Notes: generated by a model not told the origin, from the sequence alone. Positions 16,449 to 24,578 are shown, numbered from the stretch's first letter. The stretch is DNA of 64,000 nt from Thiocapsa roseilacustris (GCF_041903755.1 NZ_JBBWVE010000014.1:1-64000); one strand, 5' to 3'. Numbers and translations are program-made.

Positions 16449-17942
16449 ATGACACCCGCTGCCTTTCGTGCCTTGGCCGACCAAGGCCACAACCGGATTC
16501 CGATCCTGCGCGAGGTCCTTGCCGACCTCGACACGCCGCTCAGCGTCTATCTCAAGCTCGCCGAGGGGCCTTACTCCTATCTGCTCGAATCCGTCCAGGG
16601 CGGGGAGAAGTGGGGGCGTTACTCCATCATCGGCCTGCCCTGTCGCACCCTGCTGCGGGTGAGCGGGCATGCGATCCGCGTCGAGTGTGACGGCGATGTC
16701 ATCGAGTCCGTCGAGACGGCGGACCCGCTCGCCTGGATCGACGCCTACCAAAAGCGATTCAAGGTTGCCGATCTCGCCTGTCTGCCGCGCTTCACCGGCG
16801 GTCTGATCGGCTATTTCGGCTACGACACCATCCGCTATATCGAGCCTCGTCTGGCGACCTGCCCCAACCCGGACCAGCTGCAGACGCCGGACATCCTGCT
16901 GATGGTCTCGGACGAGGTGGTCGTTTTCGACAATCTCAGCGGACGGATGTACATCATCCTCAACCTCGACCCGAGCGCCGGGGATACCCTGGAGGCCGGC
17001 GAGGCGCGCATTGATGCCCTGTGCGAGCGGATGCGGTGCGGTGCCCCGCGAGGTTCGTCGGAGCAGGGGCGCACGGTGAGCGAGACCGATTTCGTCTCCG
17101 GCTTCACCGAGGACGGCTTCAAGCACGCGGTCGAGCGCATCAAGGACTACATCCTCGCCGGCGACTGCATGCAGGTCGTCATCTCGCAGCGTCTCTCCAT
17201 CCCCTTCCATGCGCCGCCGCTGGATCTGTATCGGGCGCTGCGCGGGCTCAACCCCTCGCCCTACATGTATTTTCTCGATCTGGGCGATTTTCACATCGTC
17301 GGCTCCTCACCCGAAATCCTGACCCGGCTCGAGGAAGGCGTGGTCACGGTCCGCCCGATCGCCGGCACCCGCCGTCGCGGCGAGACCGAGGCGGAGGACC
17401 AGGCACTCGAAGCCGAGCTGCTGGCCGATCCCAAGGAGCTGGCCGAGCACCTGATGCTCATCGACCTGGGCCGGAACGATGCGGGGCGCGTCGCCGCGAT
17501 CGGCAGCGTGCGGGTGACCGACAAGATGATCGTCGAGCGCTATTCACACGTGATGCACATCGTCTCGAACGTGGTCGGCGATCTGCGCGAGGGCATGAAC
17601 GCCATCGACGTGCTGCGTGCGACCTTCCCGGCCGGGACAGTCTCCGGTGCGCCCAAGATCCGCGCGATGGAGATCATCGACGAGCTGGAACCCGTCAAGC
17701 GCGGGATCTATTCGGGTGCGGTCGGCTATCTCTCCTGGAACGGCAATATGGACACGGCGATCGCGATCCGCACCGCCTTGATCAAGGACGGCATGCTCCA
17801 CATCCAGGCTGGCGCCGGCATCGTGGCCGATTCGGTCCCGGACGCCGAATGGAAGGAGACCATGAGCAAGGGCCGCGCGGTCTTTCGCGCCGTGGCCTTG
17901 GCCGAGGCGGGCATTGAGCGCGGCGTTGGGCGAGTCGTTTGA
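16449..17942 (+). CDS. trpE: Anthranilate synthase component I
   Basis: 497 residues. Aminates and aromatises chorismate to anthranilate with ammonia from TrpG. The Trp feedback-binding motif LLESVQGGEKWGRYS is near residue 40. The chorismate-binding domain has FHIVGSSPEILTRLE, RPIAGTRRRGETE, LIDLGRNDAGRVA, and GTVSGAPKIRAMEII. No fusion to TrpG. The gene begins the tryptophan cluster, but a two-gene cassette separates it from trpG. Confidence 0.97.
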   Translation: MTPAAFRALADQGHNRIPILREVLADLDTPLSVYLKLAEGPYSYLLESVQGGEKWGRYSIIGLPCRTLLRVSGHAIRVECDGDVIESVETADPLAWIDAYQKRFKVADLACLPRFTGGLIGYFGYDTIRYIEPRLATCPNPDQLQTPDILLMVSDEVVVFDNLSGRMYIILNLDPSAGDTLEAGEARIDALCERMRCGAPRGSSEQGRTVSETDFVSGFTEDGFKHAVERIKDYILAGDCMQVVISQRLSIPFHAPPLDLYRALRGLNPSPYMYFLDLGDFHIVGSSPEILTRLEEGVVTVRPIAGTRRRGETEAEDQALEAELLADPKELAEHLMLIDLGRNDAGRVAAIGSVRVTDKMIVERYSHVMHIVSNVVGDLREGMNAIDVLRATFPAGTVSGAPKIRAMEIIDELEPVKRGIYSGAVGYLSWNGNMDTAIAIRTALIKDGMLHIQAGAGIVADSVPDAEWKETMSKGRAVFRAVALAEAGIERGVGRVV

Positions 17943-17951
17943 CCCTTGCGT

Positions 17952-17968
17952 TGCTATCATTGTTAGCA
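17952..17968 (+). promoter_or_regulatory. Possible operator of the FitA-like gene
   Basis: Half-sites TGCTATCA (17952-17959) and TGTTAGCA (17961-17968) are inverted with one mismatch, 24 bases before the FitA-like start. From memory, the Neisseria FitA/FitB operator uses TGCTATCA half-sites, though there with wider spacing. Autoregulation by the downstream ribbon-helix-helix protein is inferred, not shown. Confidence 0.4.
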
Positions 17969-17991
17969 CACTGGTTCGCCGGAGCAGGCTC

Positions 17992-18210
17992 GTGGCTAAT
18001 CTCGTTGTCAGGAATCTCGACCACAGCATCGTCGAAGCGCTCAAACGTCGGGCGGCCGTCCACGGGCGCAGCGCCGAGGCCGAGCATCGTTTGATCCTGG
18101 AGCAGGTCTTATTGCATCCGCCCAAGCGCAGCTTTGCCGAGGTTCTGGCGTCCATGCCGGATGTCGGACGCGACAGCGACTTCGAGCGCGCCGAGGCCAC
18201 GTTCGGATGA
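17992..18210 (+). CDS. FitA-like ribbon-helix-helix antitoxin/repressor
   Basis: 72 residues from GTG 17992 (GGAG nine bases upstream). MANLVVRNLDHSIVEALKRR is the DNA-binding strand and first helix of FitA/Arc-type proteins, followed by HGRSAEAEHRLILEQVL, the second helix and the typical turn. The C-terminus (FAEVLASMPDVGRDSDF) is the part that in FitA blocks the FitB PIN toxin. Here no PIN toxin follows; the next gene is a nucleotidyltransferase overlapping by ATGA. The cassette is inserted between trpE and trpG. Toxin-antitoxin character is inferred from the family. Confidence 0.83.
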   Translation: MANLVVRNLDHSIVEALKRRAAVHGRSAEAEHRLILEQVLLHPPKRSFAEVLASMPDVGRDSDFERAEATFG

Positions 18211-18536
18211 ATGCGAATGTGGAAAGTGCTGCCAGACGATTCGTCGATCGGTTGCGCACGCGGTACGACGTCGCCGGTGCGTTGCTTTATGGAAGTCGCG
18301 CCCGTGGGGTCGCCGGCGATCTGAGCGACGTAGACCTTGCGGTACTTCTCGGAGGTCCGCAAGGAAATCGCGCCGATGCAGCGGTGGACATGGCTGGAAT
18401 CGCCTTCGATCTCATGCTCGACACAGGTATTCTGGTCGACCCCCTGCCGATCTGGCTGGAGGAGTGGAAGCACCCCGAAGGATTTGCGAATCCAGCGCTG
18501 ATCGAGACAATCCGGCGGGAGGGGATTCCCCTATGA
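18207..18536 (+). CDS. MNT-type minimal nucleotidyltransferase
   Basis: 109 residues, overlapping the FitA-like gene by ATGA. Pol-beta superfamily nucleotidyltransferase core: LLYGSRARGVAGDLSDVDL holds the Gly29-Ser30 and the metal-binding Asp41/Asp43 pair, with a third acidic residue plausible in IAFDLMLDTG. Minimal NTases of this type usually sit beside a HEPN RNase gene and modify it (MntA/HepT-like systems). Here the following ATG-overlapping frame stops after ten codons, so the expected partner is missing or lost. Function as a TA component is inferred. Confidence 0.82.
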   Translation: MNANVESAARRFVDRLRTRYDVAGALLYGSRARGVAGDLSDVDLAVLLGGPQGNRADAAVDMAGIAFDLMLDTGILVDPLPIWLEEWKHPEGFANPALIETIRREGIPL

Positions 18537-18565
18537 CCCCCGATGCCGAGTTCGATCGCGGATGA
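18533..18565 (+). pseudogene. Ten-codon remnant after the nucleotidyltransferase (possible lost HEPN partner)
   Basis: An ATG at 18533 overlaps the nucleotidyltransferase stop in the ATGA manner typical of coupled genes, then reads MTPDAEFDRG and stops at TGA 18563-18565. The start MTP-acidic is common in HEPN-domain proteins coupled to MNT genes, but ten residues cannot prove homology. trpG starts 38 bases later. Confidence 0.35.
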
Positions 18566-18602
18566 TGGTATTCCCGTTTCAGAAGATGGCGTGACGTTCA
18601 CT

Positions 18603-19190
18603 ATGCTCCTGATGATCGACAACTACGACTCCTTCACCTACAACCTGGTGCAATACCTGGGCGAGCTGGGTGCGGAGGTGCGCGTGGTGCGCAACGACGA
18701 GCTGAGTCTCGACGAGGCGATTGCGCTCGAGCCCGAGCGGATCGTGATCTCGCCCGGACCCTGCACGCCGAACGAGGCCGGGATCTCGGTCCCGCTGATC
18801 AAGGCGATGGCCGGGCGTGTGCCCATCCTCGGTGTCTGTCTCGGCCATCAATCGATCGGCCAGGCGTTCGGTGGACACATCATCAAGGCGCCGAGCGTGA
18901 TGCACGGCAAAACCTCGGCGATCCACCACACGAACGTCGGTGTGTTCAGCGGCCTGGAAAACCCCTTTGAAGCGACCCGATACCACTCGCTGGTGATCGA
19001 GCAGGAGACCCTGCCGGAGTGTCTCGAGGTGACGGCCTGGACCGAGACCGCCGACGGCGAGCGCGAGGCCATCATGGGGGTGCGCCATCGCGAGCTTGCG
19101 GTCGAGGGCGTGCAGTTCCATCCGGAGTCCATCCTGACGCGGCACGGGCACGACCTCCTCGAAAATTTCTTAGGAACGGTTCAAAAATAA
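18603..19190 (+). CDS. trpG: Anthranilate synthase component II (glutamine amidotransferase)
   Basis: 195 residues from ATG 18603 (MLLMIDNYDSFTYN). Class I glutamine amidotransferase with nucleophile Cys79 in GVCLGHQSIGQAFGG and the His/Glu of VQFHPESILT. Supplies ammonia to TrpE and, in many bacteria lacking a separate pabA, to PabB as well. An in-frame ATG at 18543 would add 20 residues that overlap the cassette remnant and look non-native. Followed by a hexamer array and a T87 pair before trpD, an unusually long 317-bp gap for a trp operon. Confidence 0.95.
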   Translation: MLLMIDNYDSFTYNLVQYLGELGAEVRVVRNDELSLDEAIALEPERIVISPGPCTPNEAGISVPLIKAMAGRVPILGVCLGHQSIGQAFGGHIIKAPSVMHGKTSAIHHTNVGVFSGLENPFEATRYHSLVIEQETLPECLEVTAWTETADGEREAIMGVRHRELAVEGVQFHPESILTRHGHDLLENFLGTVQK

Positions 19191-19225
19191 GTAGAACAAC
19201 TCGACGAGAGGATACCTTTTCGACG

Positions 19226-19275
19226 GTTGTCGTTGTCGTTGTCGTGATCGACAACGAGAACGACAACGACAACGA
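19226..19275. repeat. GACAAC hexamer array with inverted head (trpG-trpD gap)
   Basis: GTTGTCGTTGTCGTTGTC, then GTGATC, then GACAACGAGAACGACAAC and further units: two hexamer runs facing each other, able to form a ~20-bp hairpin. 30 bases after the trpG stop, so it may terminate or attenuate. Confidence 0.85.
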
Positions 19276-19313
19276 TTAGATTCGGTGCTCAACATATTTC
19301 CGACACGTTATTT

Positions 19314-19508
19314 ACAAACCGCGTCCATCGCGACCATCGATGTCGGCGGCGATGTCGACTCAGCAGTTCTCCAATGGGCTGGTGAGACGTGGTTTAGGAT
19401 TTTAAAGAATAAAAATAATCACTTAAAACGCGCCGCTCCGGCGGTCGATGAGCGTGACAAGGTCAACCCAACATGAAAATCTCACCTAAACCAAAAGGCG
19501 CGTTTTAA
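19314..19508. repeat. T87 composite (A + AT-rich spacer + B) reaching the trpD start codon
   Basis: A half: ACAAACCGCGTCC ... GAGACGTGGTTTA (19314-19395). Spacer rich in A/T (TTTTAAAGAATAAAAATAA). B half: TTAAAACGCGCC (19423-19434) ... GGCGCGTTTTAA (19497-19508), a variant with AAAACG instead of AAACCG but a compensatory change in the other arm. The last A of the right arm is the A of the trpD ATG. Confidence 0.8.
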
Positions 19509-20548
19509 TGGAGCTGAAAGAGGCGATCAACCGCTGCCTGGAACATCGTGACCTGACCGGCGACGAGATGACCTCGGTTATGCACACCATCATGACCGGT
19601 GGGGCGACCTCGGCGCAGATCGCCGGCTTCCTGATCGCCTTACGCATGAAGGGCGAGACGGTGCCCGAGATCGCGGCGGCGGCGGGCGTGATGCGCGCGC
19701 TGGCGACCGGGGTGGATGTCGGAGGGCTCGATCATGTGGTCGACATCGTCGGCACCGGCGGTGATTCCTCGGGGACCTTCAACGTCTCGACCACCAGCAT
19801 GTTCGTCGCGGCGGCGGCCGGCTGTCATGTCGCCAAGCACGGCAACCGGTCGGTCTCCAGTCGCTCCGGTGCGGCCGACGTGCTCGAAGCGGCCGGTCTG
19901 CGGCTGGATTTGACGTCCGAGCAGATCGCGCGCTGCGTGCGCGAGGTCGGCGTCGGCTTCATGTTCGCGCCGGGTCACCACAGCGCCATGAAACACGCGA
20001 TCGGCCCGCGCAAGGAGCTGGGCGTGCGGACCATCTTCAATGTCCTGGGTCCGCTGACCAATCCGGCGGGTGCGCCTAATCAGGTGCTTGGTGTCTTCAG
20101 CGAGGATCTGCTCGAGCCGCTCGCACTGGTGCTGCAGCGTCTCGGCAGTCGTCATGTCTTGGTCGTCCACGCCCGCGACGGTCTGGACGAGATCAGCATC
20201 GGCGATATCACCGACGTGGCAGAGCTGAAGGACGGCGTGATCCACCGCTACGCCATTCATCCCGAGGGCTTCGGTCTCAAGCGTGCGGATCTGGATGCGA
20301 TCCGCGTCGGGGATCCTGCCGAGAGCCTGGCGATGCTGCGCCGCGTGCTCGCCGATCAGCCGAGTCCGGCGCGCGATATTGTTCAGTTCAACGCAGGCGC
20401 GGCCATCTATGCCGCCGGACGTGCGCAGACACTGGCGGATGGACTGGCGAAGGCCAATGCAGCGATCGCGAGCGGGGAGGCGCAGCGTCGGCTTGAGCGC
20501 TTGATCGCGCTCACGGCGAGCTTCGAGCGTGCGACGGATGGCGTCTGA
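19508..20548 (+). CDS. trpD: Anthranilate phosphoribosyltransferase
   Basis: 346 residues. Transfers phosphoribosyl from PRPP to anthranilate. Motifs: DIVGTGGDSSGTFNVSTT (PRPP/Mg site), VAKHGNRSVSSRSGAADVLE, FAPGHHSAMKHAIGPRKELG, and GPLTNPAGAPNQVLGVF. The start codon overlaps the end of a T87 repeat, so its ribosome-binding sequence would have to lie inside the repeat arm, where no good Shine-Dalgarno is visible. trpC follows two bases after the stop. Confidence 0.97.
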   Translation: MELKEAINRCLEHRDLTGDEMTSVMHTIMTGGATSAQIAGFLIALRMKGETVPEIAAAAGVMRALATGVDVGGLDHVVDIVGTGGDSSGTFNVSTTSMFVAAAAGCHVAKHGNRSVSSRSGAADVLEAAGLRLDLTSEQIARCVREVGVGFMFAPGHHSAMKHAIGPRKELGVRTIFNVLGPLTNPAGAPNQVLGVFSEDLLEPLALVLQRLGSRHVLVVHARDGLDEISIGDITDVAELKDGVIHRYAIHPEGFGLKRADLDAIRVGDPAESLAMLRRVLADQPSPARDIVQFNAGAAIYAAGRAQTLADGLAKANAAIASGEAQRRLERLIALTASFERATDGV

Positions 20549-20550
20549 CC

Positions 20551-21357
20551 ATGGCCGATATACCTGACATCCTTAAAAAGATCATTCACCGGAAGGTGGA
20601 AGAGGTCTCGGCCCGGTCGGCGCGCGTACCGCTCGGTCGACTCGCTGCCGGCTTACCCGAGGTCGATCCCCCACGCGGATTTGCCGATGCGCTCCGGGCG
20701 AAGGTCGAGGCCGGTGTCCCTGCGGTGATCTCCGAGATCAAGAAGGCCAGTCCGAGCAAGGGTGTGCTGCGCCTGGATTTTCGACCTGCCGAGATCGCGC
20801 AGAGCTACGCCCGCAATGGCGCGGCCTGTCTCTCCGTGCTGACCGACCGGGATTTCTTCCAGGGAAGCGACGAAGATCTCAAGGCGGCGCGTGCGGCTTG
20901 CGCCCTGCCGGTGATCCGCAAGGACTTTATCGTCGACCCTTATCAGCTCTACGAGGCCCGTGCCCTGGGCGCCGACTGCATCCTGCTGATTGCGGCCTGC
21001 CTTGACGATAACCGGCTCGCCGAGCTCAATGATCTGGCCGAACAGCTCGGGATGGACGCGCTGGTAGAGGTCCACGACGCGGACGAGTTGGCGCGGGCGC
21101 TGGCGATCCCTGGCCGCCTGATCGGGATCAACAACCGCAATCTGCGGACCTTCGAGGTGACGCTGGACACGACGCTTGGACTGCTGGATCGGGTCCCGAG
21201 CGACCGGCTTCTCGTCACCGAGAGCGGCATCTTGACGCCGGAGGATGTCGAGCGGATGCGCGCAAGTGGTGTAAACGCCTTCCTCGTCGGCGAAGCCTTC
21301 ATGCGTGCCGATGATCCGGGCGAGGAGCTGGCGCGGCTATTCTTCGGGGCTTCCTGA
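20551..21357 (+). CDS. trpC: Indole-3-glycerol phosphate synthase
   Basis: 268 residues, monofunctional (no TrpF fusion). TIM-barrel enzyme closing the indole ring. Catalytic Lys/Glu motifs: VISEIKKASPSKGVL, FRPAEIAQSYARNGAACLS, VIRKDFIVDPYQLYEARALG, EVHDADELARAL, IGINNRNLRTF and LLVTESGI. Two bases after trpD, so coupled. trpB, trpA and trpF are not in the window. Confidence 0.97.
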   Translation: MADIPDILKKIIHRKVEEVSARSARVPLGRLAAGLPEVDPPRGFADALRAKVEAGVPAVISEIKKASPSKGVLRLDFRPAEIAQSYARNGAACLSVLTDRDFFQGSDEDLKAARAACALPVIRKDFIVDPYQLYEARALGADCILLIAACLDDNRLAELNDLAEQLGMDALVEVHDADELARALAIPGRLIGINNRNLRTFEVTLDTTLGLLDRVPSDRLLVTESGILTPEDVERMRASGVNAFLVGEAFMRADDPGEELARLFFGAS

Positions 21358-21427
21358 GCTCGCTCCCCCGGGATCGTCGACTTGCAGTCGACTCTTCGGC
21401 CTCCCGGACGAGCTCGGGTGACTCGTT

Positions 21428-21494
<67 letters not shown>

Positions 21495-21545
21495 ATTCTG
21501 CGACGGTTTGCTCGAGACTGACGGCGTGACTTCCCTGTGACGCCT

Positions 21546-21583
21546 GCGCGGGTTGGGCACGCTGCGCTTTGCCCAACCTACGG
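21546..21583. repeat. GTTGGGC hairpin repeat, copy 1
   Basis: GCGCGGGTTGGGCACGCT then GCGCTTTGCCCAACCTACGG: a 38-bp hairpin with GTTGGGC/GCCCAAC arms. An identical 38-bp copy is at 24813-24850, preceded there by an inverted half copy. Sits at the 3' side of crp. Confidence 0.85.
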
Positions 21584-21594
21584 CTGGCGGCCCC

Positions 21595-22251
21595 CTACCG
21601 CGTCCCGAACACCACGATCGTCTTGCCCTTCACGCTGACCAGCCCCTGCTCCTCCAGGCTCTTGAGCACCCGCCCGGCCATCTCGCGCGAGCAGCCGACG
21701 TTGCGCGAGAGCTCCTGTCGGGTGACGCGGATCTGCATCCCGTCGGGATGGGTCATGGCATCGGGTTGTTTGCAGAGGTCGAGCAAGGTGCCGGCGATAC
21801 GGCCGGTCACGTCCAGGAAGGCCAGGTGACCGACCTTGCGGCTGGTTTGGCGCAAACGCTGGGAGAGTTGTAGTCCGACGCTGTAGAGAAAATCCTTGGC
21901 GTACTCTTTGAGCTCGACATCAAGCAGGCGATCGAGCCGCTGGTAGCTGATCTCCGCGACCTTGCATTTGGTGCGGGTGCGGATGATGACGCTGCGTGTC
22001 TTCTGAGGGACGAAGAGCCCCATCTCGCCGATGAACTCGCCCTTGTTGATGTAGGCGAGCAGCAGCTCGCGACGCTCCTCGGGGTCGTCGATCATCGCCG
22101 CGACCGAACCTTCGATGAGATAATAGAGCGTGTCCGCCGCTTCACCTTCACGGATGAAGTCCACGTTCTTGTCGTAGCTCTTGGCATGACAGTACTGCAA
22201 CAAGGGTTCCAACCAGCGGGGATCTTGTTTCGGCGGCGTCAAAATGGTCAT
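21595..22251 (-). CDS. crp: cAMP-type global regulator CRP/Vfr
   Basis: 218 residues. The N-terminal cyclic-nucleotide barrel has GEFIGEMGLF and the phosphate-contacting Arg-Ser of TRSVIIRT; a dimer helix follows (LSQRLRQTSRKVGHLAFLDV); the C-terminal HTH is RVTRQELSRNVGCSREMAGRVLKSLEEQGL. The TGRIAGTLLDLCKQPDAM and HPDGMQIRVTRQE segments are almost the Pseudomonas Vfr sequence. The trpC-vfr-osmC-speD-coq7 order matches Pseudomonas, supporting orthology. Compared with CRP, the stretch between GLF and Arg-Ser is VPQKT, so cAMP dependence is likely but not certain. Confidence 0.92.
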   Translation of the reverse strand: MTILTPPKQDPRWLEPLLQYCHAKSYDKNVDFIREGEAADTLYYLIEGSVAAMIDDPEERRELLLAYINKGEFIGEMGLFVPQKTRSVIIRTRTKCKVAEISYQRLDRLLDVELKEYAKDFLYSVGLQLSQRLRQTSRKVGHLAFLDVTGRIAGTLLDLCKQPDAMTHPDGMQIRVTRQELSRNVGCSREMAGRVLKSLEEQGLVSVKGKTIVVFGTR

Positions 22252-22357
22252 GGATCGCTGTGTCTGTCTGTCCCGGACATGGCTCTGGATTCTAGGCGTG
22301 CGTCTTGCCCTTGTCGAACCCGAGGGGAGGTTGGTTGCCCACTGGTCAGATTCAAGA

Positions 22358-22482
22358 ATCTCTCACGGAGACACGAAGGGAGCAACGGAAAGAACTCGAA
22401 TTCTCCGTGCTCTCCGTGCCTCCGTGAGAGGCATCTCGATCTGGAGCCGTGGAGCAGGGTGCCGGCGTTGATTGATCGGTGG
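22358..22482. repeat. Dispersed 'CTCCGTG' repeat, copy 2
   Basis: Blocks AATCTCTCACGGAGACACGA, AATTCTCCGTGCTCTCCGTG, CCTCCGTGAGAGGCATCTCG and GGGTGCCGGCGTTGATTGAT match the order in copy 1 at 3902-4023. The ends CTCTCACGGAG/CTCCGTGAGAG are perfect inverted repeats in this copy. Between divergent crp and osmC, where both promoters must lie. Confidence 0.75.
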
Positions 22483-22594
22483 TCATAGGGGCTGGGGCGT
22501 GCGTGGTCGCCGGATAAACCCGGAGCGCGCAAGACAGGGGCACGCGCCTGGCCTCTTCATGTTCAAGCGGAACGAGTCAGGGCGGAGAATCGAG

Positions 22595-23044
22595 ATGAAG
22601 GCACGTGTGAAATGGATCGAAGGGGCGGCGATGCTGGGCGAGGCAGGCTCGGGTCATGCCGTCGTGATGGACGGGCCGCCCGATCTCGGCGGACGCAACA
22701 TCGGGGTGCGCCCGATGGAGATGGTACTGATCGGGTTGGGCGGCTGCACCCAGTTCGACGTCCTGCTCATTCTGCGCAAGGCGCGGCAGGTGGTGACCGA
22801 CTGTGTGGTCGAGTTGACGGCGGAGCGCGCGGAGACCGACCCCAAGGTCTTCACCGCGATCCATGTCCATTTCATCCTGACCGGGCGCACGCTTGATCCG
22901 CAACGCGTCGAGCGGGCGATCAAGCTCAGTGCCGAAAAATACTGCTCCGCATCCATCATGCTGGGGGCGACCGCGACCATCACGCACGACTTCGAGATCC
23001 GCGATCTCGATGTCGCTCTTGCATCCGACGAACCGGAACGGTAG
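22595..23044 (+). CDS. OsmC/Ohr family peroxiredoxin-like protein
   Basis: 149 residues from ATG 22595 (GGAG upstream). Two redox Cys of the OsmC fold are present: Cys51 (GLGGCTQFDVLLIL) and Cys117 (EKYCSASIMLG). OsmC/Ohr proteins reduce organic hydroperoxides with thiols; this subgroup, next to vfr and speD, is conserved in pseudomonads but not functionally defined. 36 bases before speD, probably one operon. Confidence 0.9.
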   Translation: MKARVKWIEGAAMLGEAGSGHAVVMDGPPDLGGRNIGVRPMEMVLIGLGGCTQFDVLLILRKARQVVTDCVVELTAERAETDPKVFTAIHVHFILTGRTLDPQRVERAIKLSAEKYCSASIMLGATATITHDFEIRDLDVALASDEPER

Positions 23045-23080
23045 CGTGCGCGCTCTCGTTGTCCAGGAGGTCTCACGCCG

Positions 23081-23905
23081 ATGCCCATGACTCTGAAAAA
23101 GCTGCGTCTGGAGGGGTTCAACAACCTCACCAAGACGCTCAGCTTCAACATCTACGATGTCTGTTATGCGGACTCGGACGAGCAGCGCGAGGCCTACATC
23201 CAGTATATCGACGAGGCCTACAACGCCGAGCGTCTGACCGCGATTCTGACCGACGTCGCGGAGATCATCGGCGCGACCATCCTCAATGTCGCGCACCAGG
23301 ATTACGACCCGCAGGGCGCGTCGGTCACCATGCTGATCTCCGAGGAGCCGATCGCGGCGGGGCAGATCTCCAACACCGCCTCGCCGGGCCCCTTGCCCGA
23401 GGCCGTGGTCGCCCATCTGGACAAGAGCCACATCACGGTTCACACCTACCCGGAGAGCAATCCGCAGACCGGGATCAGCACCTTCCGTGCGGATATCGAT
23501 GTCTCGACCTGCGGGCGGATCTCGCCGCTGCGGGCCTTGAACTATCTCATCCATGCGCTGGAGTCCGACGTGGTGATCATGGACTACCGGGTGCGCGGCT
23601 TCACGCGCGACGTCGGCGGGCGCAAGCACTTTATCGACCACAACATCAGCTCGATCCAGAACTATCTGTCGCGCGACACCAAGACCCGCTATCAGATGGT
23701 CGACGTGAACGTCTACCAAGAGAACCTCTTCCACACCAAGATGGTGATCAAGGACTTCAGGCTTGACGACTATCTCTTCTGCGTCGAAGCCAAGGATCTG
23801 TCGGAGCGCGACGATCAGCGTATTCAGAAGCTGCTGCGCCGTGAGCTCAGCGAGATCTTCTACGGACGCAATCTCGGCCGGAACCTGGAATATCTCGGGG
23901 GCTGA
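23081..23905 (+). CDS. speD: S-adenosylmethionine decarboxylase proenzyme (class 1A)
   Basis: 274 residues, the long E. coli type. Self-cleavage before Ser116 in HLDKSHITVHTYPE makes the pyruvoyl cofactor. Other motifs: FNIYDVCYA, DVSTCGRISPLRALNYLIH with the catalytic Cys, and FHTKMVIKDFRLDDYLF. Makes decarboxylated SAM for spermidine; the matching speE is not in the window. A strong CAGGAGGT precedes the start. Confidence 0.96.
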   Translation: MPMTLKKLRLEGFNNLTKTLSFNIYDVCYADSDEQREAYIQYIDEAYNAERLTAILTDVAEIIGATILNVAHQDYDPQGASVTMLISEEPIAAGQISNTASPGPLPEAVVAHLDKSHITVHTYPESNPQTGISTFRADIDVSTCGRISPLRALNYLIHALESDVVIMDYRVRGFTRDVGGRKHFIDHNISSIQNYLSRDTKTRYQMVDVNVYQENLFHTKMVIKDFRLDDYLFCVEAKDLSERDDQRIQKLLRRELSEIFYGRNLGRNLEYLGG

Positions 23906-23925
23906 ATTCCGCTATCGCGGAATTC
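23904..23925. terminator. Perfect hairpin between convergent speD and coq7
   Basis: GAATTCCGC-TATC-GCGGAATTC: 9-bp perfect stem, 4-base loop, overlapping the speD stop. There is no T-run, so a bidirectional terminator role is only likely by position. Next to it AGTGCGGTTCAG (23926-23937) looks like a leftover T87 end and holds the coq7 stop codon. Confidence 0.5.
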
Positions 23926-23933
23926 AGTGCGGT

Positions 23934-24578
23934 TCAGACCCAGTAGACCGTGCCTGTCATCACCTTGGAGGTCAGCCGCATCGCCGCACGAATCGGCGCC
24001 GGCAGCTCGGCTCCGCCGGCCGCATGAGCAATCTGCGCATGGTGGACCTCGTCGGCCTTCATCTGCTCTAGTATGGTGCGTGTCTTCTCGTCGTCGATCG
24101 GGATCTGCGCCAGATGCTCGTCGAGGTGGTCCTCGACCTGACGCTCGGTCTCGACGACGAAGCCGAGGCTCCATTTGTCGCCGGCCAGCCCGGCCGCTGC
24201 GCCCATCGCAAAAGAGCCCGCGTACCAGAGCGGGTTCAAGAGACTCTTGCGATCCCCCAGGTCTTCCAGGCGTGCGGCACACCAGGCGAGATGATCATTC
24301 TCTTCCTTGGCGGAGCGCTCCAGGCGTTTGCGCGTGTCTGGCAGCTTGGCGGTCAGCGCCTGACCCTGATAGAGGGCCTGGGCGCAGACCTCGCCGGTGT
24401 GGTTGATCCGCATCAGGCGGGCGACATGCCGGCGTTGCTCGTCGGTGAGGTCGGCCTCCGGGATGTCCTCTGCAGGGTTGGGCCGTTCGGTGGTCTGAGG
24501 ACGCCCGAACAGGGTCCGCAAGGCGTGATCGGCGTTGATCAGGACCTGGTCGATCGGCGTCAAACGGCGTGTCGTCAT
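23934..24578 (-). CDS. coq7: Demethoxyubiquinone hydroxylase (Coq7)
   Basis: 214 residues. Ferritin-like di-iron monooxygenase hydroxylating 2-polyprenyl-3-methyl-6-methoxy-1,4-benzoquinone in ubiquinone synthesis, replacing the flavin enzyme UbiF. Iron ligands visible: Glu of NHTGEVCAQALYQGQ, EExxH in AKEENDHLAWC, Glu of VETERQVEDHLDEH and ExxH in ADEVHHAQIAH. Needs oxygen. Converges on speD. Located far from ubiH/ubiI at 37.7-40.2 kb, but together they give three ring-hydroxylation steps. Confidence 0.95.
   Translation of the reverse strand: MTTRRLTPIDQVLINADHALRTLFGRPQTTERPNPAEDIPEADLTDEQRRHVARLMRINHTGEVCAQALYQGQALTAKLPDTRKRLERSAKEENDHLAWCAARLEDLGDRKSLLNPLWYAGSFAMGAAAGLAGDKWSLGFVVETERQVEDHLDEHLAQIPIDDEKTRTILEQMKADEVHHAQIAHAAGGAELPAPIRAAMRLTSKVMTGTVYWV

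Noticed and set aside
19285..19476. 63-residue frame in the trpG-trpD gap
   Set aside because: Lies wholly within the T87 composite and its spacer; no ribosome site or homology.
22577..23734. 385-residue open frame on the minus strand opposite osmC and speD
   Set aside because: It is the antisense shadow of two well-conserved genes in GC-rich DNA, with no family motifs of its own.
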